A stretch of 64,000 nt of DNA from Diabrotica undecimpunctata (Eukaryota > Arthropoda > Insecta > Coleoptera > Chrysomelidae), in assembly GCF_040954645.1 (NCBI RefSeq), contig NC_092811.1:87969199-88033198 (forward strand), given 5' to 3'. Of the stretch, positions 25,971-38,117 are shown one piece after another. A model generated the notes under the pieces. It was not told the origin of the DNA. It saw only the letters and a program-made list of their open reading frames with translations, and made no database searches. The translations under genes were made by a program, and so were the position numbers. Positions within the stretch are counted from its first letter, which is position 1. Each line of letters starts with the position of its first letter.

Positions 25971-26526
25971 AAGTATGACAAAAAAATTTCTCGGGTATAT
26001 TATGTCTATTATTTGATCAATGCTCCTTCTTCTAGGCGTTTGGATACTCTACCTATAGTACCTATTCATCCAAACATGTTTTTGGGCAATTCCACGTCAA
26101 CTATGCAAAGTTGGTCAGGCGACCCCTCTCAATTTGGCTTATATTTTACAGACGTATTCCACTATACTATAAAATATGATGATTAATTAAATTTCAACCT
26201 TCTAGATCCAAAATAGCGGTCTCTATGGGCAGTTCAATTTTTTCTAAGAAAATTTTTTTCCCGTATCTTATCACTTTCTTGCATAGCGGGCTCTAGATGC
26301 TCAAAAAAATGTAAAAATACATTTTCAATGTAAATTCTTTGATGTTTATGTATTGACTAATTGATTCATTTTTAATTTTGTCTATTTCTCTTCTTAACTG
26401 TTAAGTAAGGTTATTTAATATATTTTTATTTTTTGCACCTATTTTTCTCATGTTTGTATGGATTTTTCCATCTGAACAAAACAGGAAATAAAGTGATATA
26501 TGGTTGAATGCTCGAATAAATTAACT
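25971..26526. other. About 550 bp AT-rich, nothing recognised
   Basis: No open frame or repeat boundary could be assigned. It lies between the leader of the LINE to the left and the inverted repeat at 26527. Confidence 0.35.
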
Positions 26527-26822
26527 TTAATCAAATAAAAGGCAGATATCGAGCACAGTTTTTTATTAAATGTTGCCCAGGTACTTTCGCTCCTAGAGCA
26601 TCTTCAGGGGCATTTCATTAAAATTAGGCTATCCAACAATTTGGTAAATGTCATAAACATTAACTAATACATTTGTATAACATGAGACAAAGGACAAACA
26701 GTTTAAAAATTATTATAAATTTGAAGAAGCTACATATTGGGTGACAGTAGACTAGGAGCGAAAGTAGTTGGGCAAGATTTAATAAAAAACTGTGCTCGAT
26801 ATCTGCCTTTCATTTGATTAAA
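26527..26822. repeat. Inverted repeat, about 70-bp arms, containing a hammerhead-like core
   Basis: Arms 26527-26596 and 26752-26822 are reverse complements with a few mismatches (shared block GGCAGATATCGAGCACAG). A loop of about 155 bp separates them. The left arm on the - strand carries a complete hammerhead-like core, while the right arm begins inside its stem and lacks the CUGAAGA half. It looks like a remnant of the termini of a Penelope-like element in inverted orientation. Confidence 0.65.
26585..26607 (-). ncRNA. Hammerhead-ribozyme-like core
   Basis: On the - strand, CTGAAGA (26601-26607) is followed by T, a perfect GCTC/GAGC stem with a TAG loop (26589-26599), and GAAA (26585-26588). 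This is the order CUGANGA, stem II, GAAA. Helices I and III and a cleavage site are not demonstrated. Confidence 0.5.
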
Positions 26823-27590
26823 AAACAGGAAATGCTTACAAATTTGCAAACATGTCCATTACATATTTGCTAATTCTACTCCCTCGTATATTTTAACTGA
26901 AATCACTGTTTTGATGGAATCGCAGCTGTAAAGATCCTTATCAACTTTTTTAACTTTTTTAAAATTCCATTTTTATTAAAATGTAACATTTCGTCAGTAT
27001 TAAGTAACTTCTTTTATATAGAACATTAATTGCATTTTATTTAGTAACAGTTAAACATGTTTAAGTATGTGAGTGGACGTAAAACACACGGCCCTGGCTG
27101 TACTAAGGTAACATCTTTTATCTATTTGCCACATTCACGACTTTACGACATAATTTATCGACCAAAAGTCTGTCTCCTTTATCGGCTATCCGCTTTAGAC
27201 ACTTATTCGTGTTGCAAATATATATGGAGGGAGGTCTGGAGGGATATATGTACTATTTAGTTATTTCAACACTTCTTTATATTACGCATAATGACCTCTC
27301 ATAAAACCTCTTATTCCACGGTACTGTAGCTCGATTTTGTCATACTATTAACATAGGATAGTCCTAAGTTTTTTTTTATCATCGCTAGGAGATGATTCCA
27401 ACAATCCACCCATCAGGATAGTCTGAGTTTTATAACCTTTTTGGGCTACTATGAAATATCAAACCAAAAATTATTGCTATTTTCAATTTCGGAAATTATT
27501 ATGTCATAAACTTTAATTAAAACTTTTCTGTCTTCCAACTTTTTGATAGGTACTCCGTCGCCTCCTTCGATAAACAACTATCTAATAAAA
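26823..27590. other. About 770 bp without a supported gene
   Basis: A short frame at 27057-27260 (+) has no recognisable domain. The rest is AT-rich with many stops. Confidence 0.35.
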
Positions 27591-28640
27591 AAGTTTTTCA
27601 TGTCAATAAATGGGTGTCTATCTAGTCTGTTCAATTCTTGGCAGAATTTTTTTCGTGAAATTGTATTTGCTATTCGATAGTACACCCAGGTATTTAAAGG
27701 ATGTCACTTATTCAACCATAGTGCTGTGTATTTGGAAAATAGCCTGTGTTTGCCATTTCAAAAAAAATCATTAATTTCATCTTAAGAATGTTAATGTTTA
27801 GGCCGTAACGCTTACTACATTCTTCTTCTTCATGTACCATGTCCTTTCAGAACGTTGATTCCAATTAGAGTCATCTTAATTTTATTTACTGTCAGTATAA
27901 ATAGCATGCATGTATCAATTCAATGCCAATCTTACAAGTTCTTTAACCAAGTCTTTCTTTGTCCTGGACTGTGTTTGCCTACTATTTTCCCTTGCATAAT
28001 ATTTTGTAGCAACCTATATTTGGGACCACCCATTACATGTCTCCGAAGTACTCCACCTCTCTTTGATGCTTTTTTATGCTTAGTAGTCTTGCTGAGACCT
28101 TGTAGTATTGTGGAGTTTCGAGTCTTCCCCACCCAAGAAACTTCACGGCGATGTGGCAGCGAAGTAGGCAGATAGGCAATACCAATTTTACGTCTTTTTT
28201 TTAAAGGCCTGCGGTATTCTAGATCTAATTACACCGTGACTCTCTGCGTTACAATTAAACTGATATCGAAGGTAAACAATTTGATTAACTTGCTCAAGTT
28301 TGGTACTATTTACATACATAGACGGTTTTATGTTCTGTTGTTTACTTATTATAAGTATTTTGGTTTTCCGTATGTTCAGATTTAGACCTGCTTTCTTACA
28401 GCTCTCAACGACACTGTCAAGTACCTAATGTTTGCAGATCTTCTTGAGTAGAAGCTAGGCGTACTGTATCGTAAAGATATCGCAAATTATTGATGACTTC
28501 ATCGTTCACAATTATTTCTTGTTGTATGATTTTAAACCGTTTATCAAAACTGATATTGTTTAATTCTAACACAAATTTGCAATTATAATGCGAACGTCTG
28601 TGCCATCCAAGCCAATGTCTCTTAGAATTTAGATCAATAT
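27590..28640 (-). pseudogene. RTE-like LINE fragments (reverse transcriptase C-terminal part)
   Basis: The - strand pieces in changing frames include LRYLYDTVRLASTQEDLQTL (degraded ADD block, about 28450-28490), AGLNLNIRKTKILI (about 28370), and at 27932-28132 VLRRHVMGGPKYRLLQNIM plus QGKIVGKHSPGQRKTWLKNL, the family C-terminus. The 3' end lies near 27815 at a CTTCTTCTTC tract on +. A further - strand stretch at 27590-27800 resembles another RT copy (GLNINILKMKLMI), so two decayed copies may abut. Confidence 0.65.
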
Positions 28641-28643
28641 AGA

Positions 28644-29708
28644 GTGTTTAACACGATCAAATGCCTACAGGAAGTCAATAAAAAACAGTATATGTCTACA
28701 GATATATCACGACATCTTTATGTAAGTAAATTCATCCCCAAACAATGCCTCTACAAGAATAACGAAGTAGCTATCAAAACGGGCAATAGAATATGCAGTC
28801 TATTTAAGACGACAAAGGGACTACTACAAAGTTGCTCCACATCCCCCACCCTGTTTAAAATATTCCTGGAAAAAACCCTGAAGCCATGGAAAAGAAAGTG
28901 CGAAGGAATGGGTATACCAGTAAGGAACGAATATCTATATACGCTAAGTTTTGCCGACGACCAAATAGTGATCGCACAAGATGAGGATGACCTTAGTTTT
29001 ATGATAAGAAAACTGGAGCAGGAATATGCAAAGAATGGGATGGAAATAAACCTAAAAAAAACTAAATACCTAACAACGGAGAATACAGAAATAAAACAGC
29101 TGGAAATAGACGAAGGTAAACAAATCAAAGGAACAGACAAGTATAAGTATTTAGGTTTCATAATATCAAACAAAGGAACAACGGAGGAAGATATAAAAAA
29201 TAGACTAGGACAAACAAGAGACTGCATACGAAAATTGAACCCGGTACTATGGGATAAGAACATCAGCATGAAAACAAAGAAAAAAAAATTATAATACCAT
29301 AACAAGAAGTAACACACTTATGGGTGTGAAAATTGGACAATAAATAAAAAAACCAAAAACAAAATAAGAACAATAGAGATGGAATTCCTAAGGAGAAGCT
29401 GCAGAGCAACAACAAGAGATAGAATAAATAACATGGAGATTAAGAGGAGAATGGGAATGAACTCCGACATAATAGACTACATCGAACAGAAGAGGTTAAC
29501 CTGGTACGGACATGTCAGAAGAGCAGACCAAAATCGGTGGATAAATAGAATAACAGAGTGGAGTCCGATAGGAAGAAGCAAGAGAGGCAGACCCCGAAGA
29601 TCTTTCAGAGATGAAGTGGACGAAGCAATGAGTAGAAGAAACCTACAGGAAGGGGACTGGCTAAACAGGAAAAATTGGAGAAAACGGTTGAGTGAAGGAA
29701 TACAGTGA
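28644..29708 (+). pseudogene. LINE reverse transcriptase and C-terminus
   Basis: The frame at 28644-29294 (216 codons) gives GLLQSCSTSPTLFKIFLEKTL, then YTLSFADDQIVIAQDEDDLSFMI, so the catalytic FADD is intact, then GMEINLKKTKYL and KYKYLGFIISNKG. After a frameshift near 29294 the frame at 29379-29708 gives EFLRRSCRATTRDRI, IIDYIEQKRLTWYGHVRRAD and the basic SKRGRPRRSFRDEVDEAM tail, typical of RTE-like LINE C-termini. The palm N-terminus and the endonuclease are missing. The orientation is opposite to the fragment just upstream. Confidence 0.78.
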
Positions 29709-29774
29709 AAACTGAGGAAATCCTTGTATATATATACAATGCCTCTCTCGTTACAAACCCGTTACGTAAACAAA

Positions 29775-30140
29775 CTGTTAGTCATTTAGATATTCTTTGA
29801 ATTTATTATAGATACGACCATGTAGTACCTTAAGAAAAAGGATAGTTCTATAACTGATAGTTGCTGTTGTCTTCTTAGGTAGGGCTATGAACAATGAATT
29901 GGACCAACCATTAGGTAGATATCCGTTGGTGTAAATAGTTTTGAAAAACGAAGTTATAGCCTTTAAAACATTGCTATCATTTATAAACTTATATATTTCA
30001 CTTAAAATTAAAATTTCATTAGGAACCATCGCTTTACCATTGTCCATCGCATGGGCCCACCGCAGTTAGTAATATCCGGAGATGAACTAATGCTGTCGTC
30101 TTCAAATAGATTCGTTCTGTAACTTTCCTATTATTTAAGT
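29775..30140 (-). pseudogene. RTE-like LINE fragment, early reverse transcriptase
   Basis: The frame at 29778-30047 shows DNGKAMVPNEILILSEI, SFFKTIYTNGYLPNGWSNS, LFIALPKKTTATISYRTI and KVLHGRIYNKFKEYL, equivalent to the first RT blocks of the element at 14039-14660. It stops where the next block would begin, so it is an internal fragment. Confidence 0.7.
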
Positions 30141-30496
30141 TTGTCCTCTACTTTAAATATGAGTTACTATGTTGATCATGTAGAAGTGCAGTTATTATTG
30201 AAGATACCAGGCTTATTGAGGATCAGCCGCTTCTTTCACTTTTTTATACAAGTTAAACGCGTCGCATATATTTTCACGTTCTTTTCATGGCACTGTTTAA
30301 TTGCTATTTTTATTGGGAATGAGCCACAATTTAAGTTTAAAATAATTTAATTTTTGACGTTTCTATTTTCACTTCGGCAATCGTTCTCAACATACAAAGC
30401 ATTAATAAATTAAATAATATTTGTTTTTTGTTACTTGAAAAATTTTTCTAATAATTTAATTTTATCTGAGTCATTAATATTAACAATTCAGACATA

Positions 30497-32110
30497 CAGT
30501 GAACGGCTAAATTATGGAATATTAGCATTATTTCGAGAACCGTCGAGTTTTGAGTGAAATCCCGAAACAGGTCGATTTTTGTTATAAAATGCCCATGTTA
30601 TAAAGTACATTAAGTAGGGATGATGTCACCGGTGTAGGTGTAGTGACGTAATCGTTAATGTTTTTAAATAGAAATCCGTATAATGCGATACCTCATTTAA
30701 ACGAGAATTTAATTCTCTATTTAACAACATTACATTTTTAACTAAAATATTTTTTTAAGGGTACAAAAACAATTTTTTTTTAAGTTCAACTAAATTACAA
30801 CTAATGATTTAATTAATAATATACATTAAAGTAACCAAATTATGCATAATAATTATTTTAAATTAAATGTTCGAAATGCCATTCATCGGTTTCTTGACAA
30901 TATGCGAATCTACGGACACATTCATCAAGTACATTGCGGATGACTAATTAGACTCATTTCATGCCTGTAAGTTTTGGGGTCTATTGACATAAACTATTGA
31001 TTTTATGTAACCCCACAGGAAAAAGTCTAGAGGTGCTAGATCTGGCGACCTTGCTGCCCACTCTATAAAACCTCTTCTTCCGATCCACCTGCTGGGAAAG
31101 CAATGATTTAAAAATTGACGTACTTCACGTGCGTAATGCGAAGAGGCTCCATCTTGTTGAAACCAGATATTTTCACTAGGTAAATTTGGATTATTGGCAT
31201 TTGGATACATGTTAGCAAGGACAGGTATAAGTTGATTTTTTAAAAAAAGTTAAATAACGTTCTCCTGTTAGATTTTCTTTAAAGAAAAGAGATGATTCTG
31301 TCATTAATGATCCCTGCCCATACATTTACTTTCTAAGGATATTGCGTGTGTGACTCAGTCATTCAATGTGGGTTTTCTTGACTCCAATATCTCCAATTTT
31401 GACGATTCACGGTACCATGTATAAAAAATGTGGTTTCGTCGGAAAAAAAGGATTTGATTGATGAACTGTGGATTGCGGATACATAAATCCTGCATAATTT
31501 CAGGATTGTCATGTACATTTAATAAAATATCAATTTGCTATTTTACTTACTGTTGATTGGCTGATGGGTCTGTCTGGATATTTTGCGTTGAATAAATTGC
31601 ATACCTGGTTCTGTGTTCTTTTTTATATCCGCATCCAACTTTTTGTGTCCATTATTATTTTTACTTATTTTTGCTTTTTTAAGTATTTACTTCAGAAAGT
31701 CATGGCAGGAACCGATGGATGGCATTTCGAACATTTAATTGAAAACAATTGTTATGCATAATTTGGTTACTTTAAAGTACATTATTAATTAAATCATTAG
31801 TTGTAAGTAATTTAGTTGAATTTAAATAAAAAAAATTGTTTTGTATCCTTAAAAAACTATTTTAGTTAAAAATGTAATGTCGTTAAATAGAGAATTAAAT
31901 TCTCCTTCAAATGAAGTGTCGCATTATACCAATTTCTATTTAAAAAAATTAACGGTTATGTCACTACACCCGCACCGGTGACGTCATCCCTACTCCATGT
32001 ATGTTATAATATGGGTATTTTATAACAAAAATCAACCTGTTTCGGGATTTCCCCCAAAACTAGACGGTTCTCGAAATAATGATAATCTTCTATAATTTAG
32101 CCGTTCACTG
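30497..32110 (-). mobile_element. mariner-like element with about 400-bp terminal inverted repeats
   Basis: The ends are CAGTGAACGGCTAAATTATG (left) and its near-complement (right), directly flanked by TA at 30495-30496 and 32111-32112. The inverted repeats continue inward to about 30891 and 31706 with scattered mismatches. Repeats this long are unusual for mariner, whose ends are often about 30 bp. The core between them is only about 815 bp. Confidence 0.85.
30892..31705 (-). pseudogene. mariner/Tc1-superfamily transposase, broken
   Basis: Degraded - strand frames give FFSDETTFFIHGTVNR (first catalytic Asp), VNVWAGIINDRIISF, and at 30959-31210 IWFQQDGASSHYAREVRQF (second Asp), RWIGRRGFIEWAARSPDL and APLDFFLWGYIKS (third Asp in SPD). 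By my count 36 residues separate the second and third Asp, longer than the DD34D of classic mariners. The N-terminal helix-turn-helix region is missing or unrecognisable and there are stops and frameshifts, so it is inactive. Confidence 0.8.
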
Positions 32111-32135
32111 TACATATATTATACATTTTAAAGTA

Positions 32136-32611
32136 CAGTCCATCTAATTTACAAAGCGTTGCACGTCATCGGCGTCATAGCCCGTGACGTCACCTGATAC
32201 CAACACGAAATATTTAGGCGGTAGGTGTGTTCTTTTTTAGAATCACTTTGCCGAGTACACTGGCATTACAGCCTCTAGACATATTTTGTTATATACGCGT
32301 AGAACTAATATTTAAAGATTTCTATTAATGTTAACTTAAAGAAATAGACAACAATATGTTTCACTTAATTTGTATAAATGCATTATAAAGCGTTTTTATG
32401 AAGAACATTTGTTCGGAACACACTGTAACTGTAATCGAACGAAGGTGAAATTTTGGCATAAATTGGTAACACTTACTTGACAGTTGCGGTGTTGATACTT
32501 TTTGTACTTTATTATTTTAAATTTTAAAGTGAATACCTCTTGTTTTATATTTTTACCTATTTAATAAAATCTTTTGGCAACTATGTCAACTTCGATCTCT
32601 GAGATGGACTC
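32136..32611. mobile_element. 476-bp MITE with AGTCCATCT ends and TA duplication
   Basis: The ends are CAGTCCATCT and AGATGGACTC, inverted repeats differing at the outermost base, flanked by TA at 32134-32135 and 32612-32613. Removing it together with one TA exactly restores alignment between the arms of the surrounding foldback. No coding capacity, consistent with a mariner-type MITE. Confidence 0.75.
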
Positions 32612-33339
32612 TAGACGAATTTAAAATCATACTGCCAATATTGCTGAGTTACGTTCCTGGAACGACTTTATTGTAAGATAGTTCATTCAATTACATGAAA
32701 TCAAGTTTAACTTAAGCATATTCGTCAGAAAATTTATAGCCTATAATTCTTCTTTAAAAAGACAACCACTTGCATTGATGACAGTAAAATTTTTCTGTTA
32801 GTGATTCCATAGTAAATCATAAGGAAAAACCAAGAAAAAACCTCATACTACTATCCCGACATGGTAAGTATTTTGGTTTTACATTAGTTTACATTAGTTT
32901 ACATTTAGTTTACTCTTAATAAACACGGCGAATATTCTCAAGTTAAAGTTGATTTCAGGTAATCAAATGAACTATCTTACAATAAAGTCGCCCCAAGAAT
33001 GCAGCTCAGCAATATTGGCAATATCATTTTAACGTCGTTTACTTTAAAATGTATAATATATGTCTGAATTGTCAATATGAATAAGTCAGATAAAATTAAA
33101 TTATTTGAAGTTTTCACGAAGTAACTAAAAACAAAATTTGTTTAATTTACTAATGTTTGTATTTTGAGAACGATTTCCGAAGTGGAAATTGAAACGTCAA
33201 AAATAAAATTATTTTAAACTTAAATTGTGGCTTATTCCGGATAAACATAGTAATTACATTAAGATGCCACAAGAAAATAGCTTTATAACTGGGGAAGTGT
33301 GGACAGTTTGAGGAGAAATAGGGACAATTTATTTAACAA

Positions 33340-33645
33340 GAGGGACAAATGTAAGACGAATAAAGAAGCAGTATAAGTACCAGATTTCAAAAACAAGGGA
33401 GATATACAGCAATACACAAACTACAGCGCCACAAAACTTCTTAGTCACACCATGAAAATATGAAGAGAGTAACTGATAGACGGACACGTGACGAAACCGA
33501 AATATCCCATAATCAGTTTGGTTTTATGCAAAGCAGATTCATAACAGATGGAATTTTTATTATAAGGCAGCTGATGATAAATACAGGAATAAGAAAACAA
33601 ATACTCATGTGGTATTTACTGAGTTCCTGGTGAATATTTAAAAAT
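33340..33645 (+). pseudogene. LINE reverse transcriptase fragment
   Basis: Across two frames the + strand reads VPDFKNKGDIQQYTNYSATK, LLSHTMKI, then ETEISHNQFGFMQSRFITD and GIFIIRQLM. These are the -YR-I-LLSH- and -QFGF- blocks of an RTE-like RT. It is about 100 codons of dead sequence. Confidence 0.7.
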
Positions 33646-33884
33646 TGAAGGGCCACGGGAAACAACGAGCAGAGTCATATTTTGTTCATTTTGTACAAAT
33701 CGAATTTTATAGTTTAAAATCGTTTATGTTGGTTTGGCAAAATTAAATACAACATTTTTAATTATTAGTTTGTTAGTATAAGACTTTTAATTACGCAAAT
33801 AAAAGAAAAATATTTTGCCAATTATATATGTGCTTGAGATCTTTAAATTTTTAATTAAGGAGCTGGACTCTGATCTATTTTGCG

Positions 33885-35570
33885 AGTTAAATGTTGACTG
33901 GTGGATCATCGACAAATTCCACATCACTACCTTTATTCGTACCGACATGGACTAGTCCTTGGTAAAAGAAATGTGCTTCAGGGTTTGTCAGGAATTGGAT
34001 TGGGTGCAATAAATCATGCACCTTAGCAGTCTTAATAGGCGGAGGTTTATTATACAGGTTGTTTAAAGGAACAGATTCCAATTTCCTCTTACGGGCCCTA
34101 TTTTTCGAAAGAACTGATACAGCTGTAAGATAGAGGCCAAACTAGTGGTCTTTGTGTGGCACAAAAGGTATGTGTTTTTTTTTCAATTTTTAGAATCCTG
34201 ATAGGCCTGGTTGCCGTAGGAGATATTGGTACATAAAGATGAAACAAATGAAACAAATGAAAACATGTCCTTATCGCATTCTATTTAAGAGTGTCCACGA
34301 ATAAGAAATATCGTATTCACTAGGTCGAGTCGATTAATCTTGTGCACTACGTAGTGGAGAAAGCCAAGTACGGTAAAATTTTTGTTTTGACTCCGCCCAA
34401 ATCACATAAAATTATTAGTGGCGTATGTTTGAATTCAAAATATGCAAAAGAAAGTGTTCCAACATCGAACAGACATCATCGGCACCCTCTCGGGCAACAC
34501 TTTCGTCGTATGTATAAAACACTGAAGTTGTATTTAACAGAACATGAATATTAAATAATATGAAGTTGAGTTGGCGGCGATAATAAAGTTGGATGTTGAG
34601 AGTGGGAAGGTTTTTTTGGTAATCTATCGTTATGGCTTCCATTGTCTCGTTTTTTCGTGATCCTTTTTTATACATTTTTTTAGAGAATAAAACTGCTTAC
34701 TTTTCCGTAAATGAATTGTCTTTTCGCGCACTAGTATCTGCAGTCTTGCTGTCAATGATTTTTTGTTTTCTTCATTAGTGCAGTTAGCCATTTTATCCAT
34801 AGTTATTGCAATATTAGCTTTGAAAGCGTCGCAAGAGCTACATGTATCTTTACGTGGATAGCCGAATGATATATTGAAATTACCCACAAATATCTCATAA
34901 AATGTAGTGTACCCCATTTTATTACTACTGTGTGACTCATTATACATTGGATGAAGTTTGGCTGTATTAAATTCTGCAGGTAAATACATTTTACTAGTAT
35001 CATGCAAAGAATAATGAGGTTTCTTTCCTTTCAGGAACTGAATAAAGCTCATAACCATTGTTCTTGTTTCATCGGTCAATGTAGTATGCCTGATGTCATG
35101 ACCGCCCTGTCCATCTTTTTTAGCATGGGCAAATTTAAGTAAATTTTTTTATGGTTTGAACACGTCGATTAGTGATGCCGTGTAAAGACAAAAATGCTTT
35201 ATAGCAAACAACAGTATATTGAAACGAGCCACTCACACTTACCCGAACTCTACAACTATAGAAAGATTGATTAAAACTACAACCGTGACAAGACCTGTTA
35301 AATATTTGTTTTAAGCATTGTAGTCCCCTAACTCGTTAAAATGAGCAATTTATCGTTGTCTTTCGTTTCAAGGGATGACTTGACAACAGTTGTAATGAAT
35401 GCACTTGCAGTCTTCTCCGACCTCGCGAATGGTGGCACGTAATTTTTTCATTACATCATTTATTTTGCCGGCTTTTCTCCGCTTTTTAACCTCACGTGGC
35501 TCGTTATTCTCTTTGGATGTATCACTTATCACTAAGACCACTTGACATTGTAAATTTACTCAAAAACAAA
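33885..35570 (-). pseudogene. Unclassified transposase-like protein (CD-GGQNKN / RGHS type), broken
   Basis: The longest piece (34630-35079) gives MTDETRTMVMSFIQFLKGK, KPHYSLHDTSKMYLPAEFN, FVGNFNISFGYPRKDTCSSC and a Lys-rich segment. Next, 34415-34580 gives QLNFILFNIHVLL, SVFYTYDESVAREGADDVCSML. Then, in other frames, comes a degraded CD-GGQNK-like motif (about 34380-34415) and LIRGHS*IECDKDM (about 34265-34310), and at 33887-34081 a C-terminal segment. The upstream part (35400-35570) has a Lys/Arg-rich stretch. I recognise this arrangement from uncharacterised, multicopy insect proteins but cannot name the superfamily. Spaced Asp residues suggest an RNase H-fold transposase, which is inference. 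Confidence 0.55.
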
Positions 35571-35739
35571 TTAGTGAAAACTGCGAAACAACAGCCATTC
35601 GCTTAGCGATAACAGAATAGAACTGATGGTATAAACAGACACCAACGACAATGTTAACATCAAATAATAATGACACTAGATAAAAACAAGAAGGAATTAA
35701 TAAAAAGTGCACTATACCAAAACAAAATTTGTGTTAGAA

Positions 35740-37950
35740 ACGCTAGCCATAATAAATACCGTCTGTCTTTTTTCTATTGGAACAATTTGGTTTTAAAAAA
35801 GGGTTTAGTACTATTGACACAGTTTCTTATTTAACAACTGCCATTCTTTTCAAATAACTATTACTTAGGTGCTGCATTGCTCGATATAAAAGGTACCTAC
35901 GATTCAATTAATATCATTAGGTTAAGAGAAAAATTGCTTCAGGCAGATGTCTCTGCGAGAGTGTGTAATGTCTTGTGCAATCTTTTAACATAAAAAAAAG
36001 TTTATGTCAAATAACAATTCTGTAATAGGTCCCAGACGATCATCCGCAGGTTTACCACAGGGCTCCGTTATCTCTTCCCTTTTGTTTAATATTTTTGCAA
36101 AAGAAATACACGACGAAAAAAATAATTATAATATTATACAGTATGCTGATTATTTTGTCGTTTCTAACACTATTAGGCAGGCAAAACTAAGCCCACGTTA
36201 TATATACAACTAACTACTTTGAAATTTGAATCGTTACGTTTATCCCTAACCCCTCAAAAATCTAGTGTTACTATTTTTACAAGATATAGTCTATCCAATA
36301 TTGATGATATAAATGTATATGGTATCTTATATACAGTATCAAATAAGGTAACTTATCTTGGAATTACTCTTGACCAGAAGCTTAGCTGGAAACCATTTAT
36401 ATAAAGTATAGAATCAAAATGTATATATAATTTTTTTAAACTTCATAAGGAGAACCTTATAGGGAGCAGATCCACGATCGTGTTTAACTTTTTACAAAGC
36501 CTTTATTAGGTCCATCTTGGATTACTGATGTAAGTTATATGGATAAGCCAGTCGTTTCATCCTAAAATGATTGAAAATAATTCAAAATATTGCCCTGTTT
36601 ATTCAAAATATAAGACTCTGTTTGGGTTCAATGTGTTCAACGCCTGTGAAACCACTTCGGATTGAAGCACTAGAACCACCAACATTTTTACGGAGCGAAT
36701 GGTTGTCATAAAAATGTATTATTGAGTCGTTTTTTAAAAAACCGTACTATGTTAGATAAAATAGCCTTATTAAATAACCACAATTTAACTAACACGTACT
36801 GGTCAAAAAACCTTCTCTTCCATTATGTATGGCTTTTAGAAATACAAGTACTTAGAATAGTGATTTGAAAAGAACTATTTTAGTTGAAAAATCTGTGACA
36901 TGTTGGTGATACTAGAAATTAATATTCCTGTATACAATGAACATTTGTTGATAAGTAAAATATATTAAGCGCCTGCATGTCAAATCTGCCAGATTTTCTA
37001 GAAAAATATATGCCGATGCATCAAAACAAAATAATGGTACGGGATACGCATTCTATATACCATCAACAAACGTTCAAGTAAAATTCAAACTAAATAATAA
37101 TACTTCCATTTTTCTGTAGAAGCGATTCGTATTATAAAAGTCTGCAGTTATATCGAAAAAAAAAAAAGTTAAAAAAATGTACTTTTTGAGTGACTCCTTA
37201 TCTGTTCTTAAATGCATCGCTAACCCAATTAATGTGATGGCTATTGATATAAATCCTTTTATTAAAGAATTAAAAGTCAGAATTCATAAATTAAAAAAAG
37301 TCAATACGAATTAAACTTTACTTGGGTGAAAGCTCATATAAAGCTCGTGGCAATGAAGTGGCAGACTCCTTAGCCAGCGTTACAACTGGACAGCATATCA
37401 AGAACAATATAGGTGATCAATAATATTTAATGGTATCTAAGAGTAATTTTAAGGCAAAATGGGAATTGCTCTAATAAGTTCACACGATAAACACTATTAC
37501 ATCCAAGTATTCCGACAGTTTAGTGTCACAAAGATTATGATCATGAAATGATATTGTGACCATTTGTGGGCAGAAATTTAGACATGCAAGCTTTCCTTAA
37601 CAGTTATATAAAATCGGTGCAGTTAACACCGAACTTTGTGAAACTTACAATGTGGTTTACGACTTAGATCACATTTTGTATGCTTGTAGTAAATTTGAGA
37701 TACAAAGACAGGAACTTATTATGGTTTATTATTACAAAAATTATACCCCCTTTCAATCTACTTCATTTAATATCAATAAATATGTACAATATGTATATCA
37801 AATTATTCTTAAGTTTATTAAAATGCCAATATTTGGTAAAATATTATTAATCGCCAAATATTTTACCTTTTTACCTATACTTTCCGTGGTGTACACTTTC
37901 TGTCTGTGAGTCACCTTGAATGACCCTTAGGTGCGAAAAGCCTCCTACTT
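35740..37950 (+). pseudogene. LINE reverse transcriptase and RNase H, degraded
   Basis: The + strand shows FGFKKG-like sequence (about 35790), then at 36004-36213 SSAGLPQGSVISSLLFNIFA and NIIQYADYFVVSNT (catalytic YADD changed to YADY). Then at 36219-36404 LSLTPQKSSVTIFTR and VTYLGITLDQKLSWK. Near 37010 YADASKQNNGTGYAFYI, and near 37320-37400 FTWVKAHIKARGNEVADSLA, are the RNase H domain. At 37652-37909 DLDHILYACSKFE is the usual C-terminal HILFEC-like block. Order and RNase H fit an I-, LOA- or R1-like LINE. Many stops. Confidence 0.72.
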
Positions 37951-38117
37951 AAATTCTTTTAATTTCCAGATTAGTAGTTGAGTTAGTTTAGTTAGAATAG
38001 GTTCATTTAAGTGAACATTATGGGCAATTAGCCCGATTGCCAAAAATAATACCATTAAAAAAGATTACACATTGGTATTTAAAACAATTTTTAGGCTACT
38101 AGGCGCTAACAAAAGGA

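Larger units (their letters stand above)
30299..33255. mobile_element. Foldback (long-inverted-repeat) element with two insertions in its left arm
   Basis: The right arm, 32928-33255, is continuous. The left arm matches it in three pieces: 30299-30494, 32113-32135 and 32612-32726. The gaps are a TA-flanked mariner (30497-32110) and a TA-flanked 476-bp MITE (32136-32611). Removing both gives one palindrome with arms of about 330 bp and a loop of about 200 bp. Arm hallmarks are AATAAGCCACAATTTAAG near the tip and CACTTCGGAAATCG or its variants. A shorter relative lies at 43645-43815. No coding sequence belongs to the foldback itself, so it is non-autonomous. Its superfamily is unknown. Confidence 0.75.
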
